From an uncultured Dorea sp. (lineage in GTDB: Bacteria > Bacillota > Clostridia > Lachnospirales > Lachnospiraceae), in the NCBI GenBank assembly GCA_910584095.1, contig CAJTYU010000014.1, positions 13,342 to 77,341 on the forward strand: DNA of 64,000 nt, read 5' to 3'. Within the stretch, counting starts at the first letter, position 1. Each line of letters starts with the position of its first letter. Both the position numbers and the translations under genes were made by a program. The notes beneath the pieces were generated by a model, which saw nothing but the letters and a program-made list of their open reading frames with translations, was not told where the DNA came from and searched no databases. Positions 52,606 to 61,080 of the stretch are shown here, piece by piece.

Positions 52606-54501
52606 TTACTCTTTGTAAATAGCGCCAAAGCGGCATTTTTCCATACATGCTCCGCACTTCACGCACTTATCCGGATTGATCGCATGAGGTTCTTTTACCT
52701 TGCCGGCAATCGCTTCATTCGGACAGATTCTTGCACAAAGCGTACAGCCCTTACACTTGTCGGCGTCAATCTTGTACTGCAGCAGATCTTTACAAACGCC
52801 CGCCGGACATCTCTTATCCACGATATGGGCAATATACTCATCTTTAAAATAGCGTAGGGTAGAAAGTACCGGGTTCGGCGCCGTCTGGCCAAGCGCGCAC
52901 AGGGAATTAGACTTCAAGTGAGCGGCCAGCTCTTCCAGCCTGTCAAGATCTTCCATGGTTCCCTGTCCCTTTGTAATCTTATCCAGAATCTCCAGCATAC
53001 GCCTGGTTCCGATCCGGCATGGAGTACATTTACCGCAGGACTCGTCAACGGTAAATTCCAAGAAGAACTTGGCGATGTCTACCATACAGGTATCTTCGTC
53101 CATAACGATCAGTCCGCCGGAACCCATCATCGAGCCGATTGCAATCAGATTATCATAGTCGATCGGCGTATCAAATTTCTCTGCCGGGATACATCCGCCG
53201 GACGGTCCGCCGGTCTGGGCCGCCTTGAACTTCTTGCCCTTTGGTATACCTCCGCCGATCTCTTCTACAATCTCACGCAGAGTCGTTCCCATCGGAATCT
53301 CTACAAGCCCCGTATTGTTTACCTTGCCGCCCAAAGCAAACACCTTGGTTCCCTTAGACTTCTCAGTACCCATAGCGGCAAACCACTCTGCGCCGTTGAG
53401 GATAATCTGCGGGATGTTCGCCAACGTCTCAACGTTGTTCAAAATCGTCGGTTTCTGGAACAGACCCTTAAGAGCCGGGAACGGAGGACGCGGACGCGGC
53501 TCGCCTCTGTTTCCTTCGATGGAGGTCATTAACGCCGTCTCCTCGCCGCATACAAAGGCTCCTGCTCCAAGCCTCAGTTCAATATCAAACTTAAATCCTG
53601 TTCCGAAAATATCCTCGCCAAGCATACCGTATTCTCTGGCCTGCCTAATTGCAATATTCAAACGCTCTACCGCGATCGGGTACTCGGCGCGTACATAAAT
53701 ATATCCCTGGGAAGCGCCGATTGCATAGCCTGCGATCGCCATTGCCTCCAGCACCACATGGGGATCGCCTTCCAGTACGGAACGATCCATAAACGCACCC
53801 GGATCGCCTTCGTCTGCATTACAGCAGACATATTTCTGATCCGCTTCATTGGCAGCGGCAAACTTCCACTTCATGCCGGTAGGGAATCCGGCGCCTCCGC
53901 GTCCTCTTAAGCCGCTGTCTAACAGCGTCTGGATCACGTCCTTCGGCTCCATCTCGGTCAGCACCTTCCCCAACGCCTCATATCCATGGGTTCCTATGTA
54001 TTCTTCAATATCCTCGGGACTGATCACACCGCAGTTCCTAAGCGCAACCCTGTGCTGCTTCTTATAGAAGTTCGTCTCCTGCAGAGGAAGCACCTCGTCG
54101 CCCTTTACAGTCTCATCGTACAGAAGCCTCTTCACCACATTGCCTTTAGCTAAATGCTCCTCAACGATCTCCGGAATATCCTCTTCCTTCACCATAGAAT
54201 AGAAGGCTCCTTCCGGATACACAATCATAATCGGTCCCAATGCACACAAGCCAAAGCAGCCTGTCTTGATCACACATACTTCCTCTTCCAGACCGTTCTT
54301 CTTAATCTCTTCATCCAATCTTTCCCTGATCTTCTGGCTTCCGGATGACGTACATCCTGTACCGCCGCATACCAGTACATGAGCGCGATACTTGCCATGT
54401 TCTGACGCTAAGGCGTCTGCCAGAGATTCATGTTCAGAACGATACTCTACAGTTCCCTGCATCTTTTCTCTTATTACACGTAATTCTTCCAGAGATTTCA
54501 T
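52606..54501 (-). CDS. hydB: NADH-binding hydrogenase subunit HydB (NuoF-like)
   Basis: The 631-residue flavoprotein has an N-terminal thioredoxin-like [2Fe-2S] domain (CGGTGCTSSGS, then CFGLCALGP), an NAD/FMN domain with GRGGAGFPTGMKW and GALVCGEE-like GAFVCGEETALM, the [4Fe-4S] motif ESCGKCTPCRIG, and two C-terminal ferredoxin motifs (CKGCTLCARICP, CVKCGACMEKC). This layout is that of HydB in trimeric NAD- and ferredoxin-linked hydrogenases. It lies 36 bp after hydC and 6 bp before hydA. Confidence 0.95.
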   Translation of the reverse strand: MKSLEELRVIREKMQGTVEYRSEHESLADALASEHGKYRAHVLVCGGTGCTSSGSQKIRERLDEEIKKNGLEEEVCVIKTGCFGLCALGPIMIVYPEGAFYSMVKEEDIPEIVEEHLAKGNVVKRLLYDETVKGDEVLPLQETNFYKKQHRVALRNCGVISPEDIEEYIGTHGYEALGKVLTEMEPKDVIQTLLDSGLRGRGGAGFPTGMKWKFAAANEADQKYVCCNADEGDPGAFMDRSVLEGDPHVVLEAMAIAGYAIGASQGYIYVRAEYPIAVERLNIAIRQAREYGMLGEDIFGTGFKFDIELRLGAGAFVCGEETALMTSIEGNRGEPRPRPPFPALKGLFQKPTILNNVETLANIPQIILNGAEWFAAMGTEKSKGTKVFALGGKVNNTGLVEIPMGTTLREIVEEIGGGIPKGKKFKAAQTGGPSGGCIPAEKFDTPIDYDNLIAIGSMMGSGGLIVMDEDTCMVDIAKFFLEFTVDESCGKCTPCRIGTRRMLEILDKITKGQGTMEDLDRLEELAAHLKSNSLCALGQTAPNPVLSTLRYFKDEYIAHIVDKRCPAGVCKDLLQYKIDADKCKGCTLCARICPNEAIAGKVKEPHAINPDKCVKCGACMEKCRFGAIYKE

Positions 54502-54537
54502 ACTGTTCCTCCATTTCTCCCAAATTCTGACTAATCG

Positions 54538-55032
54538 CTACTCATATTTTGCAAGGATATCGTCGATATCCTCAACCTTCAGCCGTCCATACACCTCGTC
54601 GTTAATGGTCATAACAGGCGCAAGTCCGCAGGCGCCGATACAGCGGCATGCATCCAGCGAAAATCTTCCGTCCGCCGTACACTCTCCGCCCACAATGCCA
54701 AGCTTCTCCATCAGCTTGTTGTAAATATCGCCGGAGCCCTTAACATAGCATGCCGTGCCAAGACAGACAGAAATCTGATATCTGCCCTTGGGGCTTAAGT
54801 TAAACTGGGAATAAAATGTAGCTACTCCGTAAATCTTCTCCAAAGGAATACCAGTATGATCGGAAATCATAGTCTGCACCTCGATTGGAAGATATCCATA
54901 GATATCCTGCGCTTTCTGCATAATCGGCATTAACGCGCCTTTTTCATCTTTCAGCTCTTCTATTACCGCCAGCAGTGCTTTTTCCTGTTCTTCAGTTCCA
55001 CGAAATGGAACCGTAGACTTTTTAGAAAGCAT
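54538..55032 (-). CDS. hydC: NuoE-like [2Fe-2S] hydrogenase subunit HydC
   Basis: The 164-residue protein is a thioredoxin-like ferredoxin with Cys ligands in VCLGTACYVKGS (first pair) and ACRCIGACGLAP (second pair). It passes electrons within the HydABC complex. It is first in the operon, with GAGGGAGGTAA upstream of ATG 55032. The promoter region contains four 20-bp tandem repeats. Confidence 0.94.
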   Translation of the reverse strand: MLSKKSTVPFRGTEEQEKALLAVIEELKDEKGALMPIMQKAQDIYGYLPIEVQTMISDHTGIPLEKIYGVATFYSQFNLSPKGRYQISVCLGTACYVKGSGDIYNKLMEKLGIVGGECTADGRFSLDACRCIGACGLAPVMTINDEVYGRLKVEDIDDILAKYE

Positions 55033-55145
55033 GTGATTACCTCCCTCTCTATATTATTTAGTTCACGCTTAACCTATATAGTATCTTAACACACAAATTG
55101 TCTAAATTCTACAAAAATTTGCATAAATTATTGTTAATTTCTACC

Positions 55146-55225
55146 CATTCCTGTTATTTTTCGCGCAGTCCTGTTATTTTTCGCACATTCCTGTTAGTTT
55201 TCGCACATTCCTGTTAGTTTTTTCA
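55146..55225. repeat. Four 20-bp tandem repeats upstream of hydCBA
   Basis: Units start at 55146, 55166, 55186 and 55206. The consensus is CATTCCTGTTAKTTTTCGCA, with one to four differences per copy. The array is about 115-195 bp upstream of the hydC start and upstream of a candidate TAGACA/TATATA promoter. The period of 20 bp places every copy on nearly the same DNA face. It looks like a multi-site operator. Confidence 0.85.
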
Positions 55226-55285
55226 CTATGTCAGGCATCACGCTCCGTCACCCGCCATAAATTACATAATACCGCGGCAGTACAG

Positions 55286-55531
55286 TTAATTCTCCATCTC
55301 TACAAGTAAATAAAAGCCTCTGTCCGTCTCCTCTATTTTCCGGATAATGCCTGTTCTGGCCTTTATCCTCTCTGTTGTCCGGTAAATCCCCGACATAGCC
55401 ACGGAAGGCTCTACCAAATAGGTATACCTTCCGGCGCTGGGGCTTCGTTCGCTGATCGTTACCTCCTGCCCTTCCTCTACCTGTCCCGGCCGTTCCATCT
55501 TAAATCGCTCCTGCCTCATTGTTCTCACCAT
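55286..55531 (-). CDS. Small protein of unknown function
   Basis: The 81-residue protein is charged and beta-rich (PGQVEEGQEVTISERSPSAG, about 15-34, and IIRKIEETDRGFYLLVEME at the C-terminus), with an SH3-like feel. It starts at ATG 55531 after AAGGGAAAGGG and overlaps the stop of the membrane-protein gene upstream by a few bases, so they are coupled. No family is recognised. Confidence 0.6.
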   Translation of the reverse strand: MVRTMRQERFKMERPGQVEEGQEVTISERSPSAGRYTYLVEPSVAMSGIYRTTERIKARTGIIRKIEETDRGFYLLVEMEN

Positions 55532-55770
55532 CCCTTTCCCTTTACAATATCCTCTTTAGTCCCACTGTCTTTCCCTGTTAAGAAAACTCCCGCCCCCGCT
55601 CCATAATCGATAATCCCGGCGCATATCACCCACATGGCCAGATATCCCACAGGCGGTATGTTAGTCTCCACGAATCCAAACACTACTAAGATTACGCCCA
55701 TAGCGCCCGTTCCGGCTGCCATCAGTACAATTCTTCCTGCTTTACACATAAAAAACACCTCACTTCCCAT
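55525..55770 (-). CDS. Small two-helix membrane protein
   Basis: The protein has 81 residues, or 74 if it begins at ATG 55749, which has a better GAGGTG site. Two hydrophobic helices (about 13-34 and 41-64) flank a short turn. It is coupled to the small unknown gene that follows. Function unknown. Confidence 0.6.
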   Translation of the reverse strand: MGSEVFFMCKAGRIVLMAAGTGAMGVILVVFGFVETNIPPVGYLAMWVICAGIIDYGAGAGVFLTGKDSGTKEDIVKGKGW

Positions 55771-55874
55771 AGCCAGACTATAGCAAATAAGGTGTCCCTT
55801 AATCCGTACACTATTCCATACTTATTGGACTGCTAATGTTCAATAAGGTATACTTAACGAACTGTTACTATTCG

Positions 55875-56678
55875 TTATTGTATAATTCTAAAATCTTCAT
55901 CTGCTTCTAAATCTTCATCCGTATCCAGCTCCGGCTCATCCTCCAGATCATCCTCCGCATCCTCGTCGTAGAGGTCATAGTCCTCGTCTATCTCCTCGTC
56001 CAGATCATCATCTAAGAGCATTCTCGCCTTTTCAACCTCCGTCTCTCTGGATATCTGCTGTTTCTTCTCATCAGCTTTCTCTTCCTGCCTTCTGCCTACC
56101 TGTCTGGAGCGCATAATAAACTGCACGGCCATACACAGAATGATCAGCACAAGAGGAACGGCAATCACTGCGATGAGATTCTCACCGAGCCCCACCATCG
56201 ATACGATGGCGCCGCCCGCCATAAAACCTCCGCTAATCGACGTGACAATAATCACAAGCGGGTCAAAGACCTTCACCGTAACAACCGCCACAACCAATCC
56301 AAGCACAAGGCTGAGCCCAAGCACCGGCAAAGTGCTCATCTTTGTGATCAGCACACATAGCCCGGTAACAAGAAATATCATATAGAAGAATATCCCGATC
56401 TTATAAAAGATGCAGGCAAGCACTGCCATAAGAAGCGCCGCTCCTAACATAACTCCCACGGAGGCCATCTCCGGCAGTTCTGCCGCAGCAGCAATTCCGC
56501 CGCCTGCCGCCGCTCCCAGAAGAAATCCCATAAATGCTGCCCACACTCTTACCAGCTTCAGCCCAAACAATCCTACGATCAGACCGATCACAATTGTAAT
56601 AATCAGTACGGTCATGTTCTGCAGGAAGAGCATTCCTGTTCCGGTTATCTGATCAATTCGTGTTATTACATCATTCAT
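55875..56678 (-). CDS. Multi-helix membrane protein with acidic C-terminal tail
   Basis: The 267-residue protein from ATG 56678 (AGGAGAAGG upstream) has about seven Gly/Ala-rich membrane helices up to residue 190, resembling DUF4203-type proteins, then a basic stretch and a strongly acidic tail (DDDLDEEIDEDYDLYDEDAE, about 222-241). The tail probably lies in the cytoplasm. It follows the Lys/Ala-rich gene by 60 bp. Function unknown. Confidence 0.75.
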   Translation of the reverse strand: MNDVITRIDQITGTGMLFLQNMTVLIITIVIGLIVGLFGLKLVRVWAAFMGFLLGAAAGGGIAAAAELPEMASVGVMLGAALLMAVLACIFYKIGIFFYMIFLVTGLCVLITKMSTLPVLGLSLVLGLVVAVVTVKVFDPLVIIVTSISGGFMAGGAIVSMVGLGENLIAVIAVPLVLIILCMAVQFIMRSRQVGRRQEEKADEKKQQISRETEVEKARMLLDDDLDEEIDEDYDLYDEDAEDDLEDEPELDTDEDLEADEDFRIIQ

Positions 56679-56738
56679 TATCCTTCTCCTTCGCGTCTTT
56701 TCATCCGTCCGCAGCCTCAAATAATTCTACAGATCTGC

Positions 56739-57149
56739 TTAAAATACAACGGAGCCTTTCTCTGTTCCGTTAATCACATAATATACCGCATCCTCTTCCG
56801 GTTTGATATAAAGATCCATGGTCTTGATGTCCCCAATTTTACCGCCGGACTTAGTCCATGCCTTCTTAACGTCAGCAATGATCGTCTTCTCCTCTACCTG
56901 TTTCTCGCGGTACTCCACATATGCGTTCACTTTCATTTCTTTCTTTGCGGCAGGCTTCCTTCCTGGCTTAGAAGCTTTCTTTGCAGCGGGTTTCTTCTCT
57001 GCTTTTTTAGCTTCCGCAGTCTCCGTCTTCTTTGCAGCCGCTGTCTTTGCTTTTATATCTGCCGCCTTCGCATCTGCCTTCTGCGTCTCTGTTACTTTCA
57101 CTTCCGCAGTCTTTGCAGCCGTCGTCTTTCCTGTTTTCTTTGTTGCCAT
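56739..57149 (-). CDS. Lys/Ala-rich histone-like N-terminus with small C-terminal domain
   Basis: Residues 1-72 are almost entirely Lys, Ala, Thr, Glu and Pro with repeated KKPAAKK-type blocks, like histone H1 tails. Residues 73-136 form a compact domain (VNAYVEYREKQVEEKTIIAD, then VYYVINGTEKGSVVF). Proteins of this kind are common in Lachnospiraceae. DNA or RNA binding by the tail is plausible; the C-terminal domain is of unknown function. Confidence 0.75.
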   Translation of the reverse strand: MATKKTGKTTAAKTAEVKVTETQKADAKAADIKAKTAAAKKTETAEAKKAEKKPAAKKASKPGRKPAAKKEMKVNAYVEYREKQVEEKTIIADVKKAWTKSGGKIGDIKTMDLYIKPEEDAVYYVINGTEKGSVVF

Positions 57150-57212
57150 AATACTTCCTCCTGATAACTCGATTCTATATCATTTGTTCTTGTTTACCTA
57201 GTATCGGAAATA

Positions 57213-57240
57213 ATTATAGCACATATGTTACATATTTCAA
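57213..57240 (-). promoter_or_regulatory. Promoter of the Lys/Ala-rich protein gene
   Basis: TTGAAA (57235-57240) and TATAAT (57213-57218) on the minus strand with a 16-bp spacer. Confidence 0.65.
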
Positions 57241-57300
57241 TTGTAGTTTATACCGTATTTATAGGCAATAATCCCGATTTTTTGTAACTTCTTCCTATAT

Positions 57301-57612
57301 TTAACAGCCGATGAATGCCATTAGTTCCGCTTTCGTCTGTTCGCCGACGGTTCTTGATACTACTTCCCCATCTTTAAAAAGCACAAAGGTCGGAATAGAC
57401 ATTACCCGGTACTGTCTTGCAGTCTCCATCGCATCGTCAATATCAAGCTTACATACCTTGATATCTGGAAGCTCTTCTGCAAGCTCCTCCACGATCGGCC
57501 CCATCGTCTGGCAGGGTCCGCACCATTTTGCCCAAAAATCTACCAAAACCGGCTTGTCCGCATTCAAAACAACCTCTTTAAAATCCTCTGACTTCACATG
57601 TATTGCTGCCAT
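57301..57612 (-). CDS. trxA: Thioredoxin
   Basis: The 103-residue protein has the redox motif WAKWCGPCQTMGP (Cys31 and Cys34) and the cis-Pro segment MSIPTFVLF. It reduces protein disulfides in the cytoplasm. An extra Cys is the last residue. The start at 57612 has AAAGGAGAG upstream. It lies 79 bp after the GTPase-nuclease fusion gene. Confidence 0.96.
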   Translation of the reverse strand: MAAIHVKSEDFKEVVLNADKPVLVDFWAKWCGPCQTMGPIVEELAEELPDIKVCKLDIDDAMETARQYRVMSIPTFVLFKDGEVVSRTVGEQTKAELMAFIGC

Positions 57613-57691
57613 AGTTCTCTCCTTTTCTGCCTTGTTTTCAAATTAGTCTGTTTGCTTCCTTCCCATATTATACACCATTTGGCGAAAAAAC

Positions 57692-60433
57692 TCACTCTCT
57701 TTTTCCAAGCCGTACTTCTTCCATCTGTCTTGCCAGTTCTTCATCCATATGGTCAAACAAATAATTTTTTCCCCTCTGCCTGTGCCGCTTCCACTCTTCC
57801 CTGATCTCACGCTCCGAAAGCCGCACTTCTTCCTCAAATTCTCTTGCGGAAATCAGCCTCGCACCCTGTCCGGCTGTAATCACCTGCTCTACTCCGTCGG
57901 AGGTTGCAACGGTGACGTGATATTTCCGTCCAATCTCATGCACCACCTTCTCGATATACTGGTCGGCAGTTTCCGCTTCCTTGGTGTATACCACATAGAT
58001 ATTATGATACCGCTGGATTTCCAGCGCCTCTCCCTCTACCTTATAAGCATCGAACACAAGGATCAACGTACATTTTTTAAATCCTTGATAATTGCTCAGG
58101 ATATCCATCAGCTTATTTCTCGCGGCTTCAATATGCTCCTCCGCCAGTTCCTTTAATTCTTCCCATGCAAATATGATATTATATCCGTCCACCAGCAGAT
58201 ATTCCTTCCGGTCTGCCGGTTTCGTCGCCGGCTTTTTCTCACGGGAGGCTTCTATCGTCTGCCGGACCGGCTGCTTTCTGCGCTCGATCTTTCCATAAGT
58301 GCGGATAAATATTTCCTCCAGTTCCTTCTCTTCTGCGTATTCCCGTCCGGCTGCCGCCATGGAAGGCGCCCGCTTGCCGGACCGGCTGCTTTTTCCCACG
58401 TTCCGGAGAGTCTCCTTCTCTTCCTGTTCCCTTCTTTTTTTAAGCTGGCTTTCTATATGCATATACCGGAACACTTCATTCCAAGGCACATAAAATCCCG
58501 CGCCGTGGGCACAGAATATCGAACCCGGCGGATGATCTGTATCGGCCTCCGGATCGTAACCGGCCTCCTCTATGATTTCCTCCGCCTCCGCGCAAGGCTC
58601 ATAGCCCTTCAGGGTACAAAGCAGCCGTCCCCTGCCTTTCGTATACGCCGCCACTTCCAGCTGGTAATCCCGCATCCCGGACACCGGCGCGCTTCCTTTT
58701 ATCACCGCAAAATCTCCGTCCGTTTCAGGATTTTCAAATTCCCCATGCATCTTCTGTATATCGTTCAGGGCGCGCCCGATATTTTCGTCGGGCAGTTCCA
58801 GACAGAAAGCATAATAAGGCTCCAAGAGTATGCTCTCCGCCTGCATCAGCCCCTGCCGGAGCGCGCGGCAGGCTGCCTGACGGAAATCTCCTCCCTCTGT
58901 ATGCTTTAAATGGGCCCGGCCCGCCGCCAGTATAATCCGCATGTCGGTAACTGCCGAACCGGTCAGAACTCCTCTGTGCTCCTTAGCCTGAAGGCTGGAC
59001 AGTATCAAATGCTGCCAGTTTTTATCCATCGCATCCTCGCTGCACTCGGAGGAAAATACAAGCCCGCTCCCTGGTTCTCCCGGCTCCAGAATCAGATGCA
59101 CCTCTGCATAGTGGCGCAGCGGCTCAAAATGCCCCACCCCTTCCGCTTGATTCCGAATGGTCTCTTTGTACACAATATTTCCCGTATCAAAGGATACCCG
59201 GACATGAAATCTCTCTTCTATCAGGCTCTTTAATATCTCTAACTGGATCTCTCCCATCACCTGCACATGAATCTCATCCAGTTCCTCATTCCATAGAATA
59301 CGCAGCATAGGATCTTCCTCTTCCAGCCTGTGCAGATTCAAAAGCATCCTGTGCGCGTCCGTTCCCTCCGGCAGAATAACGCGGTAGCTGAGCACCGGCT
59401 CCAGCATAGGCGGCGCTGGCTCTCCTTCCCATCCCAGACCCTCTCCCGGATAAGTCCGGTTAAGTCCGGTCACCGCGCAGACCATTCCCGCGTACGCCTC
59501 CTGCACCGTTTCGTACTTCTCTCCTGAATAGACGCGGATCTGGTTAACCTTCTCCTCCCAGATCTCCTCTCCCGTCTCCATACCCGGCTTCCGGTTCGTT
59601 ACCGGTTCCTTGACCTTAAGGCTTCCGCCTGTTATTTTCAGATGGGTCAGCCGCATCCCTGAATCGTCTCTGGAAATCTTATATACCCTTGCTCCAAACC
59701 TTTCCGGATATGCGGGCGCTTCCGTATAACGTTCCAATCCCCCAAGAAACTCCCTGATCCCCTGCATTTTCAACGCCGAACCAAAATAGCAGGGAAAGAT
59801 TCTCCGGCGCTTTATTAAGCCGCGCGCTGTCTGTTCCGAAAGGGTATCCGTCTCCAAATACTCTTCCAGTGCGGCCTCTTCGGTTACCGCCATGCTCTCC
59901 AGCGTTTCGCCGGATAATTCCTCCTGAAACACAGCGCAGCCCTCCGATAGCTGCTGCTTAAGCTCCGCCATCAGCTTCTGCCTGTCTGTTCCGTCCTGAT
60001 CCATCTTATTGATAAATAGGAACGCAGGAATCCCATATCTCTCAAGCAGCCGCCATAAAGTCCTTGTATGGCCCTGTACGCCGTCCGCCCCATTGATAAC
60101 CAGAATCCCATAATCCAGCGCCCGAAGCGTACGCTCCATCTCCGCCGAAAAATCCACATGCCCCGGCGTGTCTAAAAGCGTCACGGCCTTATCGCCAAGC
60201 ACAAACTCCGCCTGACTGGAAAAAATAGTAATCCCTCTGAGCTTCTCCAAATCATGGGTATCCAGACAGGCGTCCCCATGGTCTACCCGGCCCGGCTTCC
60301 TGATTCTTCCGGTTTCATAGAGAATACTTTCCGAGAGCGTCGTTTTTCCCGAATCTACGTGGGCAAGAACGCCTATGCAAAGATGCTTCCCCCGCGTATT
60401 TACCGACTTATTTTCCAATCTAGTATCTTCCAT
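57692..60433 (-). CDS. TetM-like ribosome-binding GTPase fused to a Rae1/YacP-type NYN nuclease
   Basis: Residues 1 to about 650 form a translational GTPase of the tetracycline-protection type: G1 AHVDSGKTT (24-32), G3 DTPGH (88-92), G4 NKMD (142-145), then EF-G-like domains II-V. The domain IV loop has GRAHLKHTEGGDF where TetM has its YSPVS tip, so tetracycline release is unlikely. A charged linker (about 650-743) leads to an NYN/PIN domain (744 to about 870) with Asp749 in LVDGYN, Asp795 in VFDAY, Asp824 in ETADQYIEK and Asp846 in ATSDGVEQ, matching Bacillus Rae1, a ribosome A-site mRNA nuclease. ATG 60433 lies at the normal GTPase N-terminus. Confidence 0.93.
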   Translation of the reverse strand: MEDTRLENKSVNTRGKHLCIGVLAHVDSGKTTLSESILYETGRIRKPGRVDHGDACLDTHDLEKLRGITIFSSQAEFVLGDKAVTLLDTPGHVDFSAEMERTLRALDYGILVINGADGVQGHTRTLWRLLERYGIPAFLFINKMDQDGTDRQKLMAELKQQLSEGCAVFQEELSGETLESMAVTEEAALEEYLETDTLSEQTARGLIKRRRIFPCYFGSALKMQGIREFLGGLERYTEAPAYPERFGARVYKISRDDSGMRLTHLKITGGSLKVKEPVTNRKPGMETGEEIWEEKVNQIRVYSGEKYETVQEAYAGMVCAVTGLNRTYPGEGLGWEGEPAPPMLEPVLSYRVILPEGTDAHRMLLNLHRLEEEDPMLRILWNEELDEIHVQVMGEIQLEILKSLIEERFHVRVSFDTGNIVYKETIRNQAEGVGHFEPLRHYAEVHLILEPGEPGSGLVFSSECSEDAMDKNWQHLILSSLQAKEHRGVLTGSAVTDMRIILAAGRAHLKHTEGGDFRQAACRALRQGLMQAESILLEPYYAFCLELPDENIGRALNDIQKMHGEFENPETDGDFAVIKGSAPVSGMRDYQLEVAAYTKGRGRLLCTLKGYEPCAEAEEIIEEAGYDPEADTDHPPGSIFCAHGAGFYVPWNEVFRYMHIESQLKKRREQEEKETLRNVGKSSRSGKRAPSMAAAGREYAEEKELEEIFIRTYGKIERRKQPVRQTIEASREKKPATKPADRKEYLLVDGYNIIFAWEELKELAEEHIEAARNKLMDILSNYQGFKKCTLILVFDAYKVEGEALEIQRYHNIYVVYTKEAETADQYIEKVVHEIGRKYHVTVATSDGVEQVITAGQGARLISAREFEEEVRLSEREIREEWKRHRQRGKNYLFDHMDEELARQMEEVRLGKRE

Positions 60434-60467
60434 TAGAAATACCCCCCGCCATTCACAGTCTTTGCCC

Positions 60468-60944
60468 TTAGAACCCTATCGGCTTTCCGTCCAGCGCCGC
60501 ATAGACCAGCTTATCATGCCCGTCGTACACCAGCTTCAGCGAAAAGAAGGTATCCCTCTCCAAAAGAAGCCTGTGGAAGATCAGGTCCCCCTCCCACAAA
60601 TTCAGTTCTTCTATTTCAGAAATTTCTACCCATTCCAGATCCCCCTCATCGCAAGGTATCTGTTCTCCTTCAAATCCATCCGCCGTAAACAGCGACATAT
60701 ATTCCGTAACTCCGCTTCCCGATACAAAGGTAACCATAGCGCGGTACTGATAGGAGGTCAGCGTAAGACCTGTCTCTTCCTTCACTTCCCTGAGCAGGCA
60801 CTCCTCCGGACTTTCATCCTCTTCAAAATGCCCTCCTACCCCAATCCACTTGCCCTCATTCACGTCATTTTCCTTCACATTCCTGTGAAGCATCAGATAT
60901 TTCCCATCCTTTTCTATATAACAGAGCGTACTTAATTCCGGCAT
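60468..60944 (-). CDS. NUDIX hydrolase (MutT-like)
   Basis: The 158-residue protein from ATG 60944 (AAAGGAGAG upstream) has the full Nudix box GHFEEDESPEECLLREVKEE followed by TGL, about residues 38-60. It resembles 8-oxo-dGTP diphosphatase-type enzymes; the real substrate is uncertain. It lies 34 bp upstream of the GTPase-nuclease gene in the same direction, so they may be cotranscribed. Confidence 0.92.
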   Translation of the reverse strand: MPELSTLCYIEKDGKYLMLHRNVKENDVNEGKWIGVGGHFEEDESPEECLLREVKEETGLTLTSYQYRAMVTFVSGSGVTEYMSLFTADGFEGEQIPCDEGDLEWVEISEIEELNLWEGDLIFHRLLLERDTFFSLKLVYDGHDKLVYAALDGKPIGF

Positions 60945-61080
60945 CTTTTTCTCTCCTTTATTGTGCAAATTTGTCTTTCTGAACATTTCCAAATGTGGTA
61001 TGATAGCTTACGCGGCCGTATTTTCCGCACTAGTAAGCTGAACGCCTATTATATTTTATCGAATTTATGGGAGAAATGCA

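Noticed and set aside
55146..55225. CRISPR array
   Set aside because: The four 20-bp units are contiguous with no spacers, so this is a tandem repeat.
57692..60433. Tetracycline resistance gene
   Set aside because: The GTPase core fits the family, but the domain IV tip loop needed for drug release is different and a nuclease domain is fused.
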